Source of the DNA: Malachius bipustulatus
Taxonomy: Eukaryota; Arthropoda; Insecta; Coleoptera; Melyridae
Direction of reading: 5' to 3'
Length of the DNA: 64,000 nucleotides
Assembly: GCA_910589415.1 (NCBI GenBank)
Contig: OU342632.1
Coordinates: 17,549,507-17,613,506 of the forward strand
The notes under the pieces are model-generated. The model saw only the letters and a list, made by a program, of their open reading frames with translations, was not told the origin of the DNA and made no database searches. This document shows, in pieces, positions 21,301 to 29,108 of the stretch (within the stretch, counting starts at the first letter, position 1; every line of letters begins with the position of its first letter). A program made the translations under genes and the position numbers.

Positions 21301-23677
21301 ATGTGGTACATGAAAAAAAAAAAAATACCTCTTGATGAGTAATACCTGTCTATTAAATTCCATTAAAATATTCAGAGCGGTGTTACAGATATTATGAAAA
21401 AAAAATTATATATTTTTTAAAAAACTTTACCACCCTGTATCTCAAAAATTAAGACTTTTAGGACATACGTTCTTATGAAGTTTTCTTCTTAAAATGGACC
21501 CAAAAATCACCCCCTTAAATATTGACATTCAATTACAAAACACCCTGTATACCTAAATAATATAGGTACCTAAATTACGTCGAATCGTCGACGCAAATGA
21601 AGTCTAAACTGCTATTTGGGTTCAATTCTACTTCAGCTTACTTCATGCTCATGCTTCATGCGTTTGCTTTACTTTTACCTATCGAATTCAAAATATGTCA
21701 TTTGGACTTTGGAGAGCTCCCCAACTTTACTCATGCTTCTTTTCATTCACTCATCATGCATCTCTCTCAACTCACTAGCTAAAAAATAGCTGCTTACCTT
21801 CAGGAATAATCTCAGAATAATCTTTATTATCTTCTCACAACTCTATTCAACATGGCAATAGCTGCTTACCTTTGAGAATAATCTTTATTGCAGTGCATCA
21901 ACTTCGAAAGTTGCAATCTTTAATTTTGGTTAATTTTTGTATGCTGTTTCTCGTAAAAGACCACTGCTTCACCCCTCGTTATTATTTTTCCTTAGAAAAC
22001 CTGTAATATGCTCCTCATTTACATACCTGATCTACTTGCTTACCGACACACCAGCTGGATATCAATCCAATACGTTAATACTTAATACTCAGGGTTTCTT
22101 GCAAGATTTATTGAGTTTCCTTTTTCCGACAGCTCGTCCAAGTCTTGATCATGTTAAATTTATTTCAACGGAAATTTGCCAAAATTTACTTTATTTTTCT
22201 TCACTTTCACCACGAAGAGGCATTTTTGTGAAATGGTTATAACTGAGATTTGTCTGTATTAAAAACACATCGATACTTCACAGTATTACACCTCAAAATT
22301 CGTTAGTTTTAGGTTCGGACCACTTCTGACAACTGTTGTAGACTAATTTGTAGAGGCACAGGGAAACACCGTATTTCTACAACTATTTTTATTCAACTCT
22401 AATCTCGTAACACTTCGTAATTGATTATTATTAGAATATATAAGAATACATTGAGTAGCAGCCCGGACTGCCCGGAGCGTTTCCATTTCCTCACTGATCT
22501 TGTTCGCGTTGAACTCTGTCTGTCCTCGTTCGACGTCTCCCCACTGCTACTGCTTGCAGACGGTCGGTGGTTCCCCGTCGAAACTCACCGTCAGACCACC
22601 GTACTGCCGGCGGCGGAAGCAGCCAAGGACAGCTACCGTAGAGGTGGTCCCACATGCATTAAGCAAGAAATGTTATATTATTATTGTATTCATTTTGAAA
22701 GCCTGGCCTTTCAAGGGGGGCGATATGTTACTGTTTTTGTTAACAATGATAATTATTATGTATTGTTATTATGACAGTGTCAGAAAAAATGTCTGACCGA
22801 AGTCATGTTGTAATTTCGTCCTAATTAAAAGCATTACTATTTATCGAAAGTTTGAGTGTTTTACTTCTGAAAATAATACCCAGAAGTCACACGATAACAT
22901 TGCCTTTTACCTGCAATATCTGGAAAACTTTTACAAATTATTAACTGGACTACCTATACCCTGCTATAGCCACGCCTGAAATCTGCAATGACCAATACAG
23001 CACATTTCTAATACAACCCGTATTCAACAGTATAATTCTCAGAACCAGAGGCCAAGTTATTCTGGTCCTATTGTACTCTATCTACTTTTGATGCGCAGGC
23101 GCAGGTTGTTGTTGTTGTTGATGTGTTTATTTTATTTATTTATTTTTACTGAAATAAAATGTTGTGTTATTATCCAAATTGCATACATCCGAACTGACAT
23201 AATTATGATCTTTAGATTATCAATTAAAACTAATTTTATCAAAATAGGAGTCCGTAAAACCGTTTATCACTCACCGGAAATCAGCTGCAACCATCCGCAG
23301 GCGCAGAACACCCTGGTGCTCTGACAGAACAGCATCAGCCCCATGGCGATGACGGCGAGGACGGCGGCGACGCAGCCGAGCCCCCCGAGCACGGTCGCCG
23401 CCTGCATCCACACGTTGCTCAGCTTCAGCAGCCCGTCCAGCTTGCCCCTGCACGCCTCCCAGTTGTCCTGCGCGTAGCAGGAGGTCCACAGGCCGAACTT
23501 GCCGGGCACCTCGCCCTCGATGTTCCCGATCCATTCGGGGGTCACGAAGGCCACCACGGCGATGATGGCGAAGCACACGGTGAACACGGCCCAGAGGACG
23601 GCGATCGCCTTCGAGTTGCGGGCGTACCGGGTCGCGTAGATCTGGGACGAGTCGACGTATTCGATCTTCGAACCCAT
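9344..23677 (-). CDS. LHFPL-family tetraspan membrane protein
   Basis: Three coding exons on the minus strand: 23275-23677, 9609-9851, 9344-9543, totalling 846 nt (281 residues). The intron between exons 1 and 2 is 13.4 kb. The protein matches the lipoma-HMGIC-fusion-partner-like tetraspan family: four membrane segments (about residues 26-46, 96-116, 128-145, 178-205), an extracellular loop with FGLWTSC, and family signatures TRVFCACGWLQLIS, FPLSWDDE and LGDCGLRWAYLLA. The last exon encodes a cytosolic tail rich in Ser, His and Met. Vertebrate relatives are auxiliary subunits of receptor and channel complexes; the role of this member is unknown. The Met at 23677 is preceded by AT-rich non-coding sequence. 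The large intron contains a SINE and a BEL/gypsy nest. The 3' end converges on the dehydrogenase gene. Confidence 0.92.
10706..10970 (-). mobile_element. tRNA-derived SINE with target duplication
   Basis: On the minus strand the 5' end has a Pol III A box (TGGCCAAGTGG) and, 31 nt later, a B box (GGTTCGAAACT), as in a tRNA. A cloverleaf anticodon stem is not convincing. About 180 bp of unrelated body follows, then a poly(A) tail (the T-run near 10706-10715 on the plus strand). The insert is flanked by the direct repeat TATTTTGAATTTT at 10693-10705 and 10971-10983. Head, body, A-tail and a 13-bp duplication together identify a tRNA-type SINE mobilised by a LINE. Confidence 0.8.
11255..11428 (+). 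repeat. BEL/Pao 5' LTR
   Basis: 174 bp, 5'-TG...CA-3', identical by eye to 22726-22899. Confidence 0.95.
12012..17372 (+). CDS. BEL/Pao gag-pol polyprotein
   Basis: A single uninterrupted frame of 1786 codons. Approximate order of domains: DUF1759 gag region (163-320); Cys/His zinc knuckles (368-431); aspartic protease with DSA catalytic triplet (~517); reverse transcriptase with VVFDAA (~810) and YVDD (~931); RNase H-like region with GFADAS (~1106) and LWTDST; integrase HHCC zinc finger (~1417-1465); integrase core with GIDYAGP (~1490), YTDNATNF (~1555) and HEAAVKS (~1607), supplying the D, D and E residues; and a DUF5641-type C-terminus. All key catalytic motifs appear present, so the frame looks coding-competent. 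There is no envelope-like frame after it. It encodes retrotransposition functions only and is unrelated to the host LHFPL gene. Confidence 0.96.
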   Translation: MSDEEGETKTEPQCQIDLNRIKNNRKQLKSELTRFHTFLTTKFDISKQPIESLQLRFQSIKPILAKFQDVQTQFEELLLCDYPDYYDEKQCDDERESFENRYYDILSRAQKVLDDYYLRVNQQSQLRNAMPAENGESTGLSSSGRNHVVVPDHAMLPNVAANLPVLKVPEFTGNYSDWQRFSDMFKAIIHNNHTIPDVTKFYYLESSVKGEPKNMLASLAPTDENYKIAWDLLERRYKNKKIIVNSHIREIMEIPTLTKESHTSLRSLSNTFFKNFRSLDALGESVKNWDTILIYILASKFDSNTRREWEVYCKDIESPNMDDVNTFLIQRCQILETLDTKTLPSMVSKKPFESKSFTAMNNSSYRPKCPHCKEQHFIYFCGKFKQLSLTERTNRAKGLNLCTNCLRYGHKTSSCQSSGCKICKERHATLLHRNKNNQNNANQLSPSIAHDQNMSQNQSQNQNSSSEGEHLENKYHASVSHVLSNSCQDTKGHFTLLCTAVINAFDRDKNIVTCRVLLDSASQSNFITENMVKKLRLNTSKIDIPVIGINHVKMNISERVEVNISSMHTSYKTKLSFLILPKICGSTPQNYFDASKLNIPSELPLADSCFNYPSEVDMLLGCEVFFNLLCAGQIRLGPNLPILQKSLLGWVVAGQIPFSRNRLGKSNVMLSSCFVSLDSLNKNIEKFWSIEEVDPKQQALMSKEEIECENHFAENTTRDQSGRFVVKLPLKDNCQYLGESEQTALHRLYSIERRLCKNPNLEKSYRAFMQEYQDLGHMSEVSRDIPSELPKYYIPHHCVEKPESTTTKLRVVFDAACKSSSNLSLNNILKVGATLQEDLLSIIIRFRKHNLVLIGDLEKMYRQILIHPDHRSLQRILWRNNLNEEVKHFQLNTVTYGTASASFLSTRSLVQIAIDNEENSPFESDTIRSDFYVDDLLTGASDLDSLVKLKTNICQILSEYGFKLRKLQSNEPRVLNNIEDDNSDSAKYSISDNTSVKTFGISWLPKVDKFEYNAQNIPSDIRKITKRTILSFVAKIFDPLGIIGPLSVRAKLIIQKLWQLNIDWDDEVPDNLISKWLELKDEISRVGIMQVPRHVLVKQPQKIEIHGFADASEQAYACCIFLRSIDINSKIESHLLCAKSRVSPLKSLSLPRLELMGALLLARLYVKCVKALRLDITRNFLWTDSTIVLCWIANEPKTWKTFEANRVTEIQQLTKIRDWHHVPSQENPADIISRGSSLKNLVHSELWLHGPRFFFETDKWPENSNIAHFASQKIDIPGIRMTHVVQEQEFNDLSIFEKFSDLNKLIRVAGYCLRFFHNLKLPVDERLKNDLTTNEIERSTTALVKLVQSEHFASELKTLKTSNCVSPKSKLKSLSPFLDEQGVIRLGGRLKYSNYQYDVKHPIVLPAKHIFTNLVVDHEHKRTFHSGAQCTLSHIRQKYWPINGKQVVKSLLRKCVTCFRCKPHANVIPKMGELPSVRLTPSRPFLSVGIDYAGPFDLKASKLRSNKLVKGYVCIFVCLVTKAVHIEVISDLTSEGFLSLLKRFVSRRGLCSNIYTDNATNFVGCNNELIKVQGLIKNNNNMQNYLTHSKIKWHFLPARSPHFGGLHEAAVKSFKHCLKRVMNATHLTYEEFYTLATQIEAILNSRPLVPMSPDPNDLEVITPAHFLIGEQLTSIPERDLMDAQTNYTKRYRHLQQIGQHFWFRWKNEYLNQLQTRNKWQFDKPASFHVGSIVLLKDESTAPLLWPLGKILEIHPGKDNVTRVATIKTKNSAVKREINKLALLPIE
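17446..17757 (-). repeat. Gypsy-like LTR (3' LTR in minus orientation)
   Basis: 312 bp with TG...CA ends; repeated at 22334-22654. Confidence 0.9.
17945..19037. repeat. 91-bp minisatellite, 12 copies
   Basis: Tandem array with period 91 bp (copies begin GATTTCAGACTTCTAACGTC at 17945, 18036 and so on); one copy carries 2 extra bases near 18391. Copies differ by only a few substitutions. Each unit contains CTTCTAAC and its complement GTTAGAAG, plus GATCACAACAGTGATC, which is itself an inverted repeat. Because 91 is not a multiple of 3 and frames are interrupted, it is not coding. Confidence 0.97.
19080..19880 (-). pseudogene. Decayed gypsy protease/reverse transcriptase remnants
   Basis: Minus-strand fragments match Ty3/gypsy reverse transcriptase in the right order: an IRASQSPYASPIILV-like block (~19470-19540), then DGKYEFFLRMIFGLYNAPAVF (within 19097-19339). 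Upstream on the minus strand an ADILLGNNF-like piece (~19840-19880) may be the end of the protease region. Frames are broken and the YxDD, RNase H and integrase regions are missing. Confidence 0.75.
19881..22333. other. Internal non-coding part of the nested gypsy element
   Basis: No gag-like frame is recognised. It contains AT-rich TATGATAT-type repeats at ~19930-20000, a stretch bounded by two CACCCTGTAT motifs (~21433 and ~21541) that may be a further small insertion, and a short direct repeat (AATAGCTGCTTACCTT) near 21786 and 21856. Confidence 0.5.
22334..22654 (-). repeat. Gypsy-like LTR (5' LTR in minus orientation)
   Basis: 321 bp; equals 17446-17757 plus a 9-bp tandem duplication. 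On the minus strand a GAATAAAAATAG block near the 3' side could serve as poly(A) signal. Confidence 0.9.
22726..22899 (+). repeat. BEL/Pao 3' LTR
   Basis: 174 bp, identical by eye to the 5' LTR; preceded by the purine tract AAGGGGGGCGA. Confidence 0.95.
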
Positions 23678-25148
23678 ATTCGTAATTTTTTAATTTATAT
23701 TGATACTTCTTATTGTTGTTGTTATTTCCTTCTGGCTGTTATCGAAATAGACACGGGCATGTTGAAGGTTACCTATCACTATTGTTACCAGTTGCCAGTT
23801 CCAGATATTTCAGTTACCATTGCCAGCAGAACAGAAAGGGGCTTGGCCTTGTTTAAAATCAGGTGAGGGAAGGGTACACAGCACAATAAATTATTGTCTC
23901 CGTCTTCTGTTGCGAGAGGTATGCGATTACGATGAACTATAATAATGAACTGACCTACTCTAACGTCTAACACTAACACCACAGTCTAACACTACTATCA
24001 ATCTTTAGGTGCTAAAATTCGATAAAATAAACGGTAAACTGCAGAAGTGCGAAGCACCTAACGTCTGGTCACTCTCTATCTCTAGGTCTAGTGTCCTGTG
24101 TCACTAGTGTCTGTCTAGTGGAAGTAGTGGACCTACTTTGGTGCTTTGGTGGTAGTGGTAGTGGTGGGACGTGGGACCAGTACCCAGTACCATTACTACC
24201 AACAGTAAACCGTAATTAATTTCAGCAATGTAAAGTACTAAACACGATAATCGATAGGAACGGTACAAACATAAACACAACAAACAGCAACATTTAACAT
24301 TAACATTGGCAAAAAGTCAACATTCAACAAGTGGTGTTGGTGTTTTTGAAGTGATGTTTATTTTATTTACTGTTTGTTTACCAAATTTAGGGATTTGAAT
24401 CAAAATAGAATCGATTATTAAAAGATAAAGAATCGATTTATTAAGCGGCGATTTTCGATTGTTTGTCGAATCGATTCTATACGAGATGAATCGAATCGAG
24501 AGAATCGAATGTCATTTATCCCTATTCCTAATAGGTATTATTATTGTGTTAATTAATAATGTTATTTTTTTACATAAAAAAATATCCGGAACATCGGGTG
24601 ATTGATTGAAATTAATAAAATCCTGGCGGACAACAATAAAGGGATGAGTTGAGCATGCGCAGAACACGAAATACCTACACACGGTACTGCGCAGTGACGT
24701 ACCGGGAGTCCGGGTAGAATTTTGACTGGGGAAAATTTTATTGCTTCCTTCTTTCGCTGCTTTGTGTTTTTTTTTTTTGACAGACACAGACCCACGTGTT
24801 TTGTGGTACGTTATTATAACTATTAGGTACTGTTTTATTGTATTTTAAAATGTTAATGATATCTATGATAAACGTGTCTAATTGTGTAATCGAGTCTATT
24901 ATAGGAACTGGAGTGCCGTTAAATGTCACAACCATTGAGTGTAACATCAGTAGATGTGGGAATAGAAATTTATAAACGCTTTATTAGAATTTTCTTGTTT
25001 TATTATTCTGTGATTTTTCCCCATTTTATTATAAAGTACTAAAGCAAGCACGTCCTCAGTCCACTTTTTTTTTGGACTGCAGAACGAACTCAGTAGTAGC
25101 TACAAAATTAGATCACAGTTATTGCTTTCTTTCTGGATTAATTTCTTT
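23678..25148. other. Intergenic: LHFPL 5' flank and GPCR 3' flank
   Basis: No coding sequence is recognised. 24409-24510 holds three AATCGATT palindromes and several GAATCGA motifs. The LHFPL 5' UTR and promoter should lie in the first part and the GPCR 3' UTR in the last, but no clear signals were identified. Confidence 0.45.
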
Positions 25149-25991
25149 TCAATATTTTTGGTTGATTTCCATATCAGTCGACCAAGTTTTCCTTTTATCA
25201 AGTTCTTCGTCGTAGCATTCCGGCCTGGACTCGTCGGAACTCTCCGAATCGGAAGACTTCTCCCTCGCCTCCGCGATAATTTTCATGATGTTATTATGGG
25301 AGACAACTTGGACGTTGTTGATCTTCTCCATGCGGTCCAAGAGGAAGACGTTGACCTGCAACGGGCCCTTCAACTTTTTCTTCCGGAGCATTTTCTTCAG
25401 CACGAGGGCGAAAGACGGGCACAGGAAATAATAAATGAAAAAATTCACCGACACGCCGATCGAAGCCGTTATGGTGGAGACCTCCCTGGAGATGTACAGG
25501 TCGTCCATGTTCACCTTGTCGGGGTCCAGTTTGTACGCTATGGATATGACCGTACTTCTCGATAAGATCTGGACCGGAATCGTCGACATCAAAAATACGA
25601 AGATCGTCGACATTAAAATTGTCGCGAATTTAATGTTTTCCTGAAATTTGAATTTTATTTATATTGATGAAATTCTTATTAAAGGGGAATAAAGATAAAT
25701 ATAATGTAGATAAATAAATAAAAAGCCAAAACCTACCAATCGCTTTTTATCTTTCTTATTGGGACAGCGCGTTGCAATTTTTCTTGCCTTTCTGTAGGTA
25801 TGGATGAGGAAAGCGTTCCCGAATATTAAAATCAGTACTGGAATTATTCCAAATAGGATCATCCTGGTCCACGTATGAATCCAATAAAACCTGTTTTAGT
25901 AGTGAAAAATGATTAAATAAGTTGGTAAATTTACATAATGGAAAAATATTTATAAAAGAGAAAAAAAAAGTTTGCGCCCCCGGGTGGGCTC

Positions 25992-26028
<37 letters not shown>

Positions 26029-29000
26029 GCCGATTGCGCCACGGAGGCTACTTGGTTGCTGAAGTTTCAACACAGATATCAACTACGGTCAATATGGAGA
26101 TTATTTTTATTTACTTCTGGCCTCAGAGCTTTGGATTTTTAGTGCTTAAACTAATTATTCAAAACATGTTGACGACGAAAAGAGAAAATCATGGTTTTTT
26201 TTGTCTATAAGACTACCGGCACCGTCTTTATTTGCATCTCCCTCCGGCTAAATGTAGTTGTAGCTATTGAGGGAATAGAAAAAGAAGAAGAAACAAAAAA
26301 AGAGAGAATTATATCTTGAGATTGTTTTTATCAAACTTTTTATAATTGATATTTAAATTATGTTTGAATAAAAATACTAATAATCGTTTGAATCGTAAGT
26401 TCCTGACATGTTAAAATTCAAAACGCAACCATTATTTATTAATTTTCTAACTGTTCCCAGCACGATGCTGCGGCCTGCGGCTGTTACCGCAGACATCTTG
26501 TGACGTCACACTCGAGTACAGCACTCAGGTTAATAAGACAATAAATTTAAAAGTTACCGTTTACCGTTTCTGTTTTTATTTATGATTAAAAATTATTATT
26601 GTAATAAAATAAAAGTAATTAAACTTTATAAGTATTATATTAATATAAATGCATAATATAGGGTGTTTCAATAAGAGCGCAAGATTTGAATTGCGCGCCA
26701 TGTTTGACAGTCATAATGTCACATATGATTATGATGTGACAGATCGAAAGTTGACAGATGGGAGTTAGTAAAAATGGAGCATTACACGGTAGAACAACGC
26801 GTCCTGATTGTCAAAAATTATTATCAAAACGGTGAAAGTTTAATTGCCACTACGAGTAGTGGCTTTTAAAGTTTTTTTACTTTTTTTAAATTTTTTTTGT
26901 CGATAAAAATCCCGATACTTGCTTACATGTCAGCTAACGCCCTCTAGAGGTTGCGGTGGTACTAATAACTTAAAAAAATCGTAAGATGCAATCGAACAGA
27001 AGAAGGAAAACTCTTTGCTAATGAGACTAATATCTTGTTAAATTCCGAGTAGCAATTAAACTTTCACCATTTTGATGATCATTTTTGACAATCAGGACGC
27101 GTTGTTCTACCGTGTAAGGCTCCATGCTTACTAGCTCCCATCTGTCAACTTTCGATCTGTCACGTCAAAACCATGTGACCAAATACCTTAAAATATTAAT
27201 ACCGGTCACTTCCTCTCAAAACCTCCGTCCATTTTTACAGCGCCCTCATGCAGGAACTGGGGACACTAAACCTGTTTTTAAATTCAAAGTTAGGTAACTT
27301 TTCACGGTTTTTGACAGCTGCAGTCAATCATAATTATTAATAATTTGTCATTAGTAATTGAACGTTTTAGTTTCAAGTATAATTTCAATTTAAAGTTACT
27401 CTCAAAGCATTATAATTATCAGCGGATAATTTTGTTGGGTACCAGTTAAATAGGCATTTATAATGTACCGCTGTATTAAAGTGAACATAGGTATTATGTC
27501 TGGAAAATATGTGCTGCGTGCTGTATGCGGTTGCTCCGACTATGGATTGTTAAGCATGTCCAGATCTTTCCACGGTGTTCCATAAGCAGGAATAAAGAAT
27601 TATGTATAAAGTTAACTTTAGAAGACGCGTAAATAAACTTATTAATATTTTATAACTATGCTGATGGAAATAGGAACAAGCAATAGGTTATAATAACATC
27701 GATGAGTGACGAAAGTTTGAAAAAGTGTGGAGTGTCAAAGCCGATTTCTCACTTTATTATTTTGTACCTACTGATCATTTCAAAGAGGAAAATTTTGTTA
27801 ATCCAGCAAATAATAGACCTTTAAAGCTGCAAGGAAGCACATTATTGGAATTGCGGCAAATAAAAGGCTCACACTTAGGTATATAGCGATTCAATCTTTT
27901 TGAAATATACCTACCTAAAGATATTAATAATATTGTGTGTAATAGTAGTTAATTATTATTGTTAATTTAATAAACATATTGAAAACTTTGTTGTTTATTG
28001 TTGTATTAATTCTTCGTCCCAATTTCCTCCGTCTATTCCGTCTAATTAATTTTAAGAGATTTTCTATTCAGCGATATGATATTTAAAACTCCCGCTATAT
28101 GTTTCACCAAATTTAATTTTTAGTGTCCCCAGTTCATGCTTGGCGGCGCTGCTAAAATGGACGCAACCTGTTGCAATGCTATAGGTATAGGAGTGTCCGG
28201 TATTATTATTTTAGCGTATTTGATGTGACATTATGAATGTCAAACATGGCGCGCAATTCAAATCTTGCGCTCTTATTGAAACACCCTATACATATCAAGT
28301 ATAGGTGCTGTTTAGATAGATAAAATCAGAAATTATTTACTCACTCGCTGGTGAAAAAGGGCGTCGTGACCAGTTTACCGTTTCCATCAACCGCTAATAT
28401 AAAACAATACGGTAAATTGAAAATCAAGGAGGTAACCAGGCTCCACAAGGCCACTTTCTTCGCAATCGGTTTATGACAAAACTTCGGCTTGCATGTTCTG
28501 AACGGATTGTACAACAATAAAAGGCGATCTGTAAAAAATTACATTCAAACGAACCGCATTATATCTGTTTTCAATAAGTTTGAACGTACCAAATGTGATT
28601 GCGATAGTAATAAAAACGCTGAAGCAGCTTATAAAACCACCGAATGGTAGAAAAATGAGTGATTGATAAACGCGCCAGCCCTTGTATTGATCGTTTAATA
28701 TTCCCTCGCTCAAGCTGCTCAAGAAGATGAAAATCGCAGTTAAGAGATCATTCGCGGAGAGAACTGTAATAATAATAATAATTTTAAATGATACAAATAT
28801 TATTATTTATAGGTATATATCTCAAACCTGCTAGGTATATGTAAATCGACGCTTTGAGTTCTTTTCTAAGAAACACAAGAATGCTTATAAAGTTACCAAT
28901 AATCCCTACTAGACAAATCAATGGTACCATAAAAATGTAAAGCGCGCCATCTGAAAAGAATTATTTTAGAACCAATATAATTATTACGAAAAAGTTTTTA

Positions 29001-29108
29001 AAAGAACGAACCATCATCACCGTCGGTATCATCGTTCCAGCCAGTTTTTCCATCATTTCTGAGCACACCTTTAAGAATAACTTGCTCGTAGAGGTATATA
29101 GACCCCAT
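25149..29108 (-). CDS. Rhodopsin-family G protein-coupled receptor (orphan)
   Basis: Six exons on the minus strand: 29012-29108, 28828-28950, 28590-28763, 28345-28528, 25737-25890, 25149-25640, totalling 1224 nt (407 residues), with all junctions GT-AG and in frame. A short acidic N-terminus (WNDDTDGDDD) precedes TM1 (IFMVPLICLVGIIGNFI). TM2 carries LSANDLLTA; TM3 ends ITFDRLLLLYNPF, so the usual DRY is DRL. TM5 is in exon 5, TM6 (TILMSTIFVFLMSTIPVQIL) and TM7 (NFFIYYFLCPSF) in exon 6. The tail is long, cytosolic, Lys- and Ser/Asp/Glu-rich. The layout resembles insect peptide receptors such as the FMRFamide-receptor group, but the ligand is unknown. The intron between exons 4 and 5 (2.45 kb) holds a tRNA gene and nested transposons. 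Confidence 0.88.
25975..26048 (-). tRNA. tRNA-Asn (anticodon GTT)
   Basis: The minus strand folds as a 74-nt cloverleaf: acceptor GCCTCCG with CGGGGGC, A box TGGCGCAATCGG, anticodon loop CTGTTAACC (GTT), B box GGTTCGAGCC. A run of nine T residues on the minus strand follows the 3' end, as a Pol III terminator. No intron and no encoded CCA, as expected in a eukaryote. It lies within a GPCR intron on the same strand. Confidence 0.96.
26774..26868 (+). pseudogene. Transposase N-terminal fragment
   Basis: About 30 codons of a mariner-like helix-turn-helix start, then a stop. A near-identical mirror copy is at ~27050-27125 on the minus strand. It is followed by a perfect 8-bp hairpin (GCCACTAC GA GTAGTGGC). 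Confidence 0.6.
27181..28221. mobile_element. 1.04-kb foldback element inside the mariner composite
   Basis: Imperfect inverted repeats of ~90 bp at 27181-27272 and ~28128-28221, sharing AATACCGG, CGTCCATTTT and GAACTGGGGACACTAAA-type blocks. The middle is AT-rich without a gene. It interrupts the right arm of the surrounding mariner-like element and is therefore younger. Confidence 0.65.

Larger units (their letters stand above)
17446..22654 (-). mobile_element. Ty3/gypsy-like non-autonomous LTR element nested in BEL
   Basis: Flanked by near-identical LTRs at 17446-17757 (312 bp) and 22334-22654 (321 bp); the only difference noticed is a 9-bp duplication. The 4-bp target duplication TGCA is at 17442-17445 and 22655-22658, inside the BEL 3' untranslated region. 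Orientation is minus: the reverse transcriptase remnants read on that strand, and the sequence just inside the minus-strand 5' LTR (TTGTCAGAAGTGG from 22332) resembles the leader after gypsy-type LTRs. Pol is broken and a 91-bp minisatellite fills the region next to the minus-strand 3' LTR, so movement must have depended on proteins from another copy. Confidence 0.88.
11255..22899 (+). mobile_element. BEL/Pao LTR retrotransposon (with nested insertion)
   Basis: Complete element in the large LHFPL intron, opposite in strand to the host gene. It has 174-bp LTRs at 11255-11428 and 22726-22899 that I read as identical, both TGTTAC...ATAACA. The 5-bp target duplication TTGCC is at 11250-11254 and 22900-22904. 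A primer-binding-site candidate starts TGGTCCTTCGG at 11434, and a purine tract (AAGGGGGGCGA) lies just before the 3' LTR. A single gag-pol frame follows a ~580-bp leader. Without the 5.2-kb nested insert the element is ~6.4 kb, normal for BEL/Pao. Confidence 0.95.
26657..28290. mobile_element. Tc1/mariner-type composite with head-to-head ends
   Basis: The termini TATAGGGTGTTTCAATAAGA at 26657 and its complement ending at 28290 form ~50-bp inverted repeats. Inside, a transposase N-terminal fragment (MEHYTVEQRVLIVKNYYQNG, from 26774) occurs again in mirror image from 27125, so two 5' ends face each other around ~200 bp; the rest of the transposase is gone. The fragment resembles the helix-turn-helix N-terminus of mariner/DUF4817-type proteins. 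The right arm is interrupted by a second foldback (27181-28221). Confidence 0.7.
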
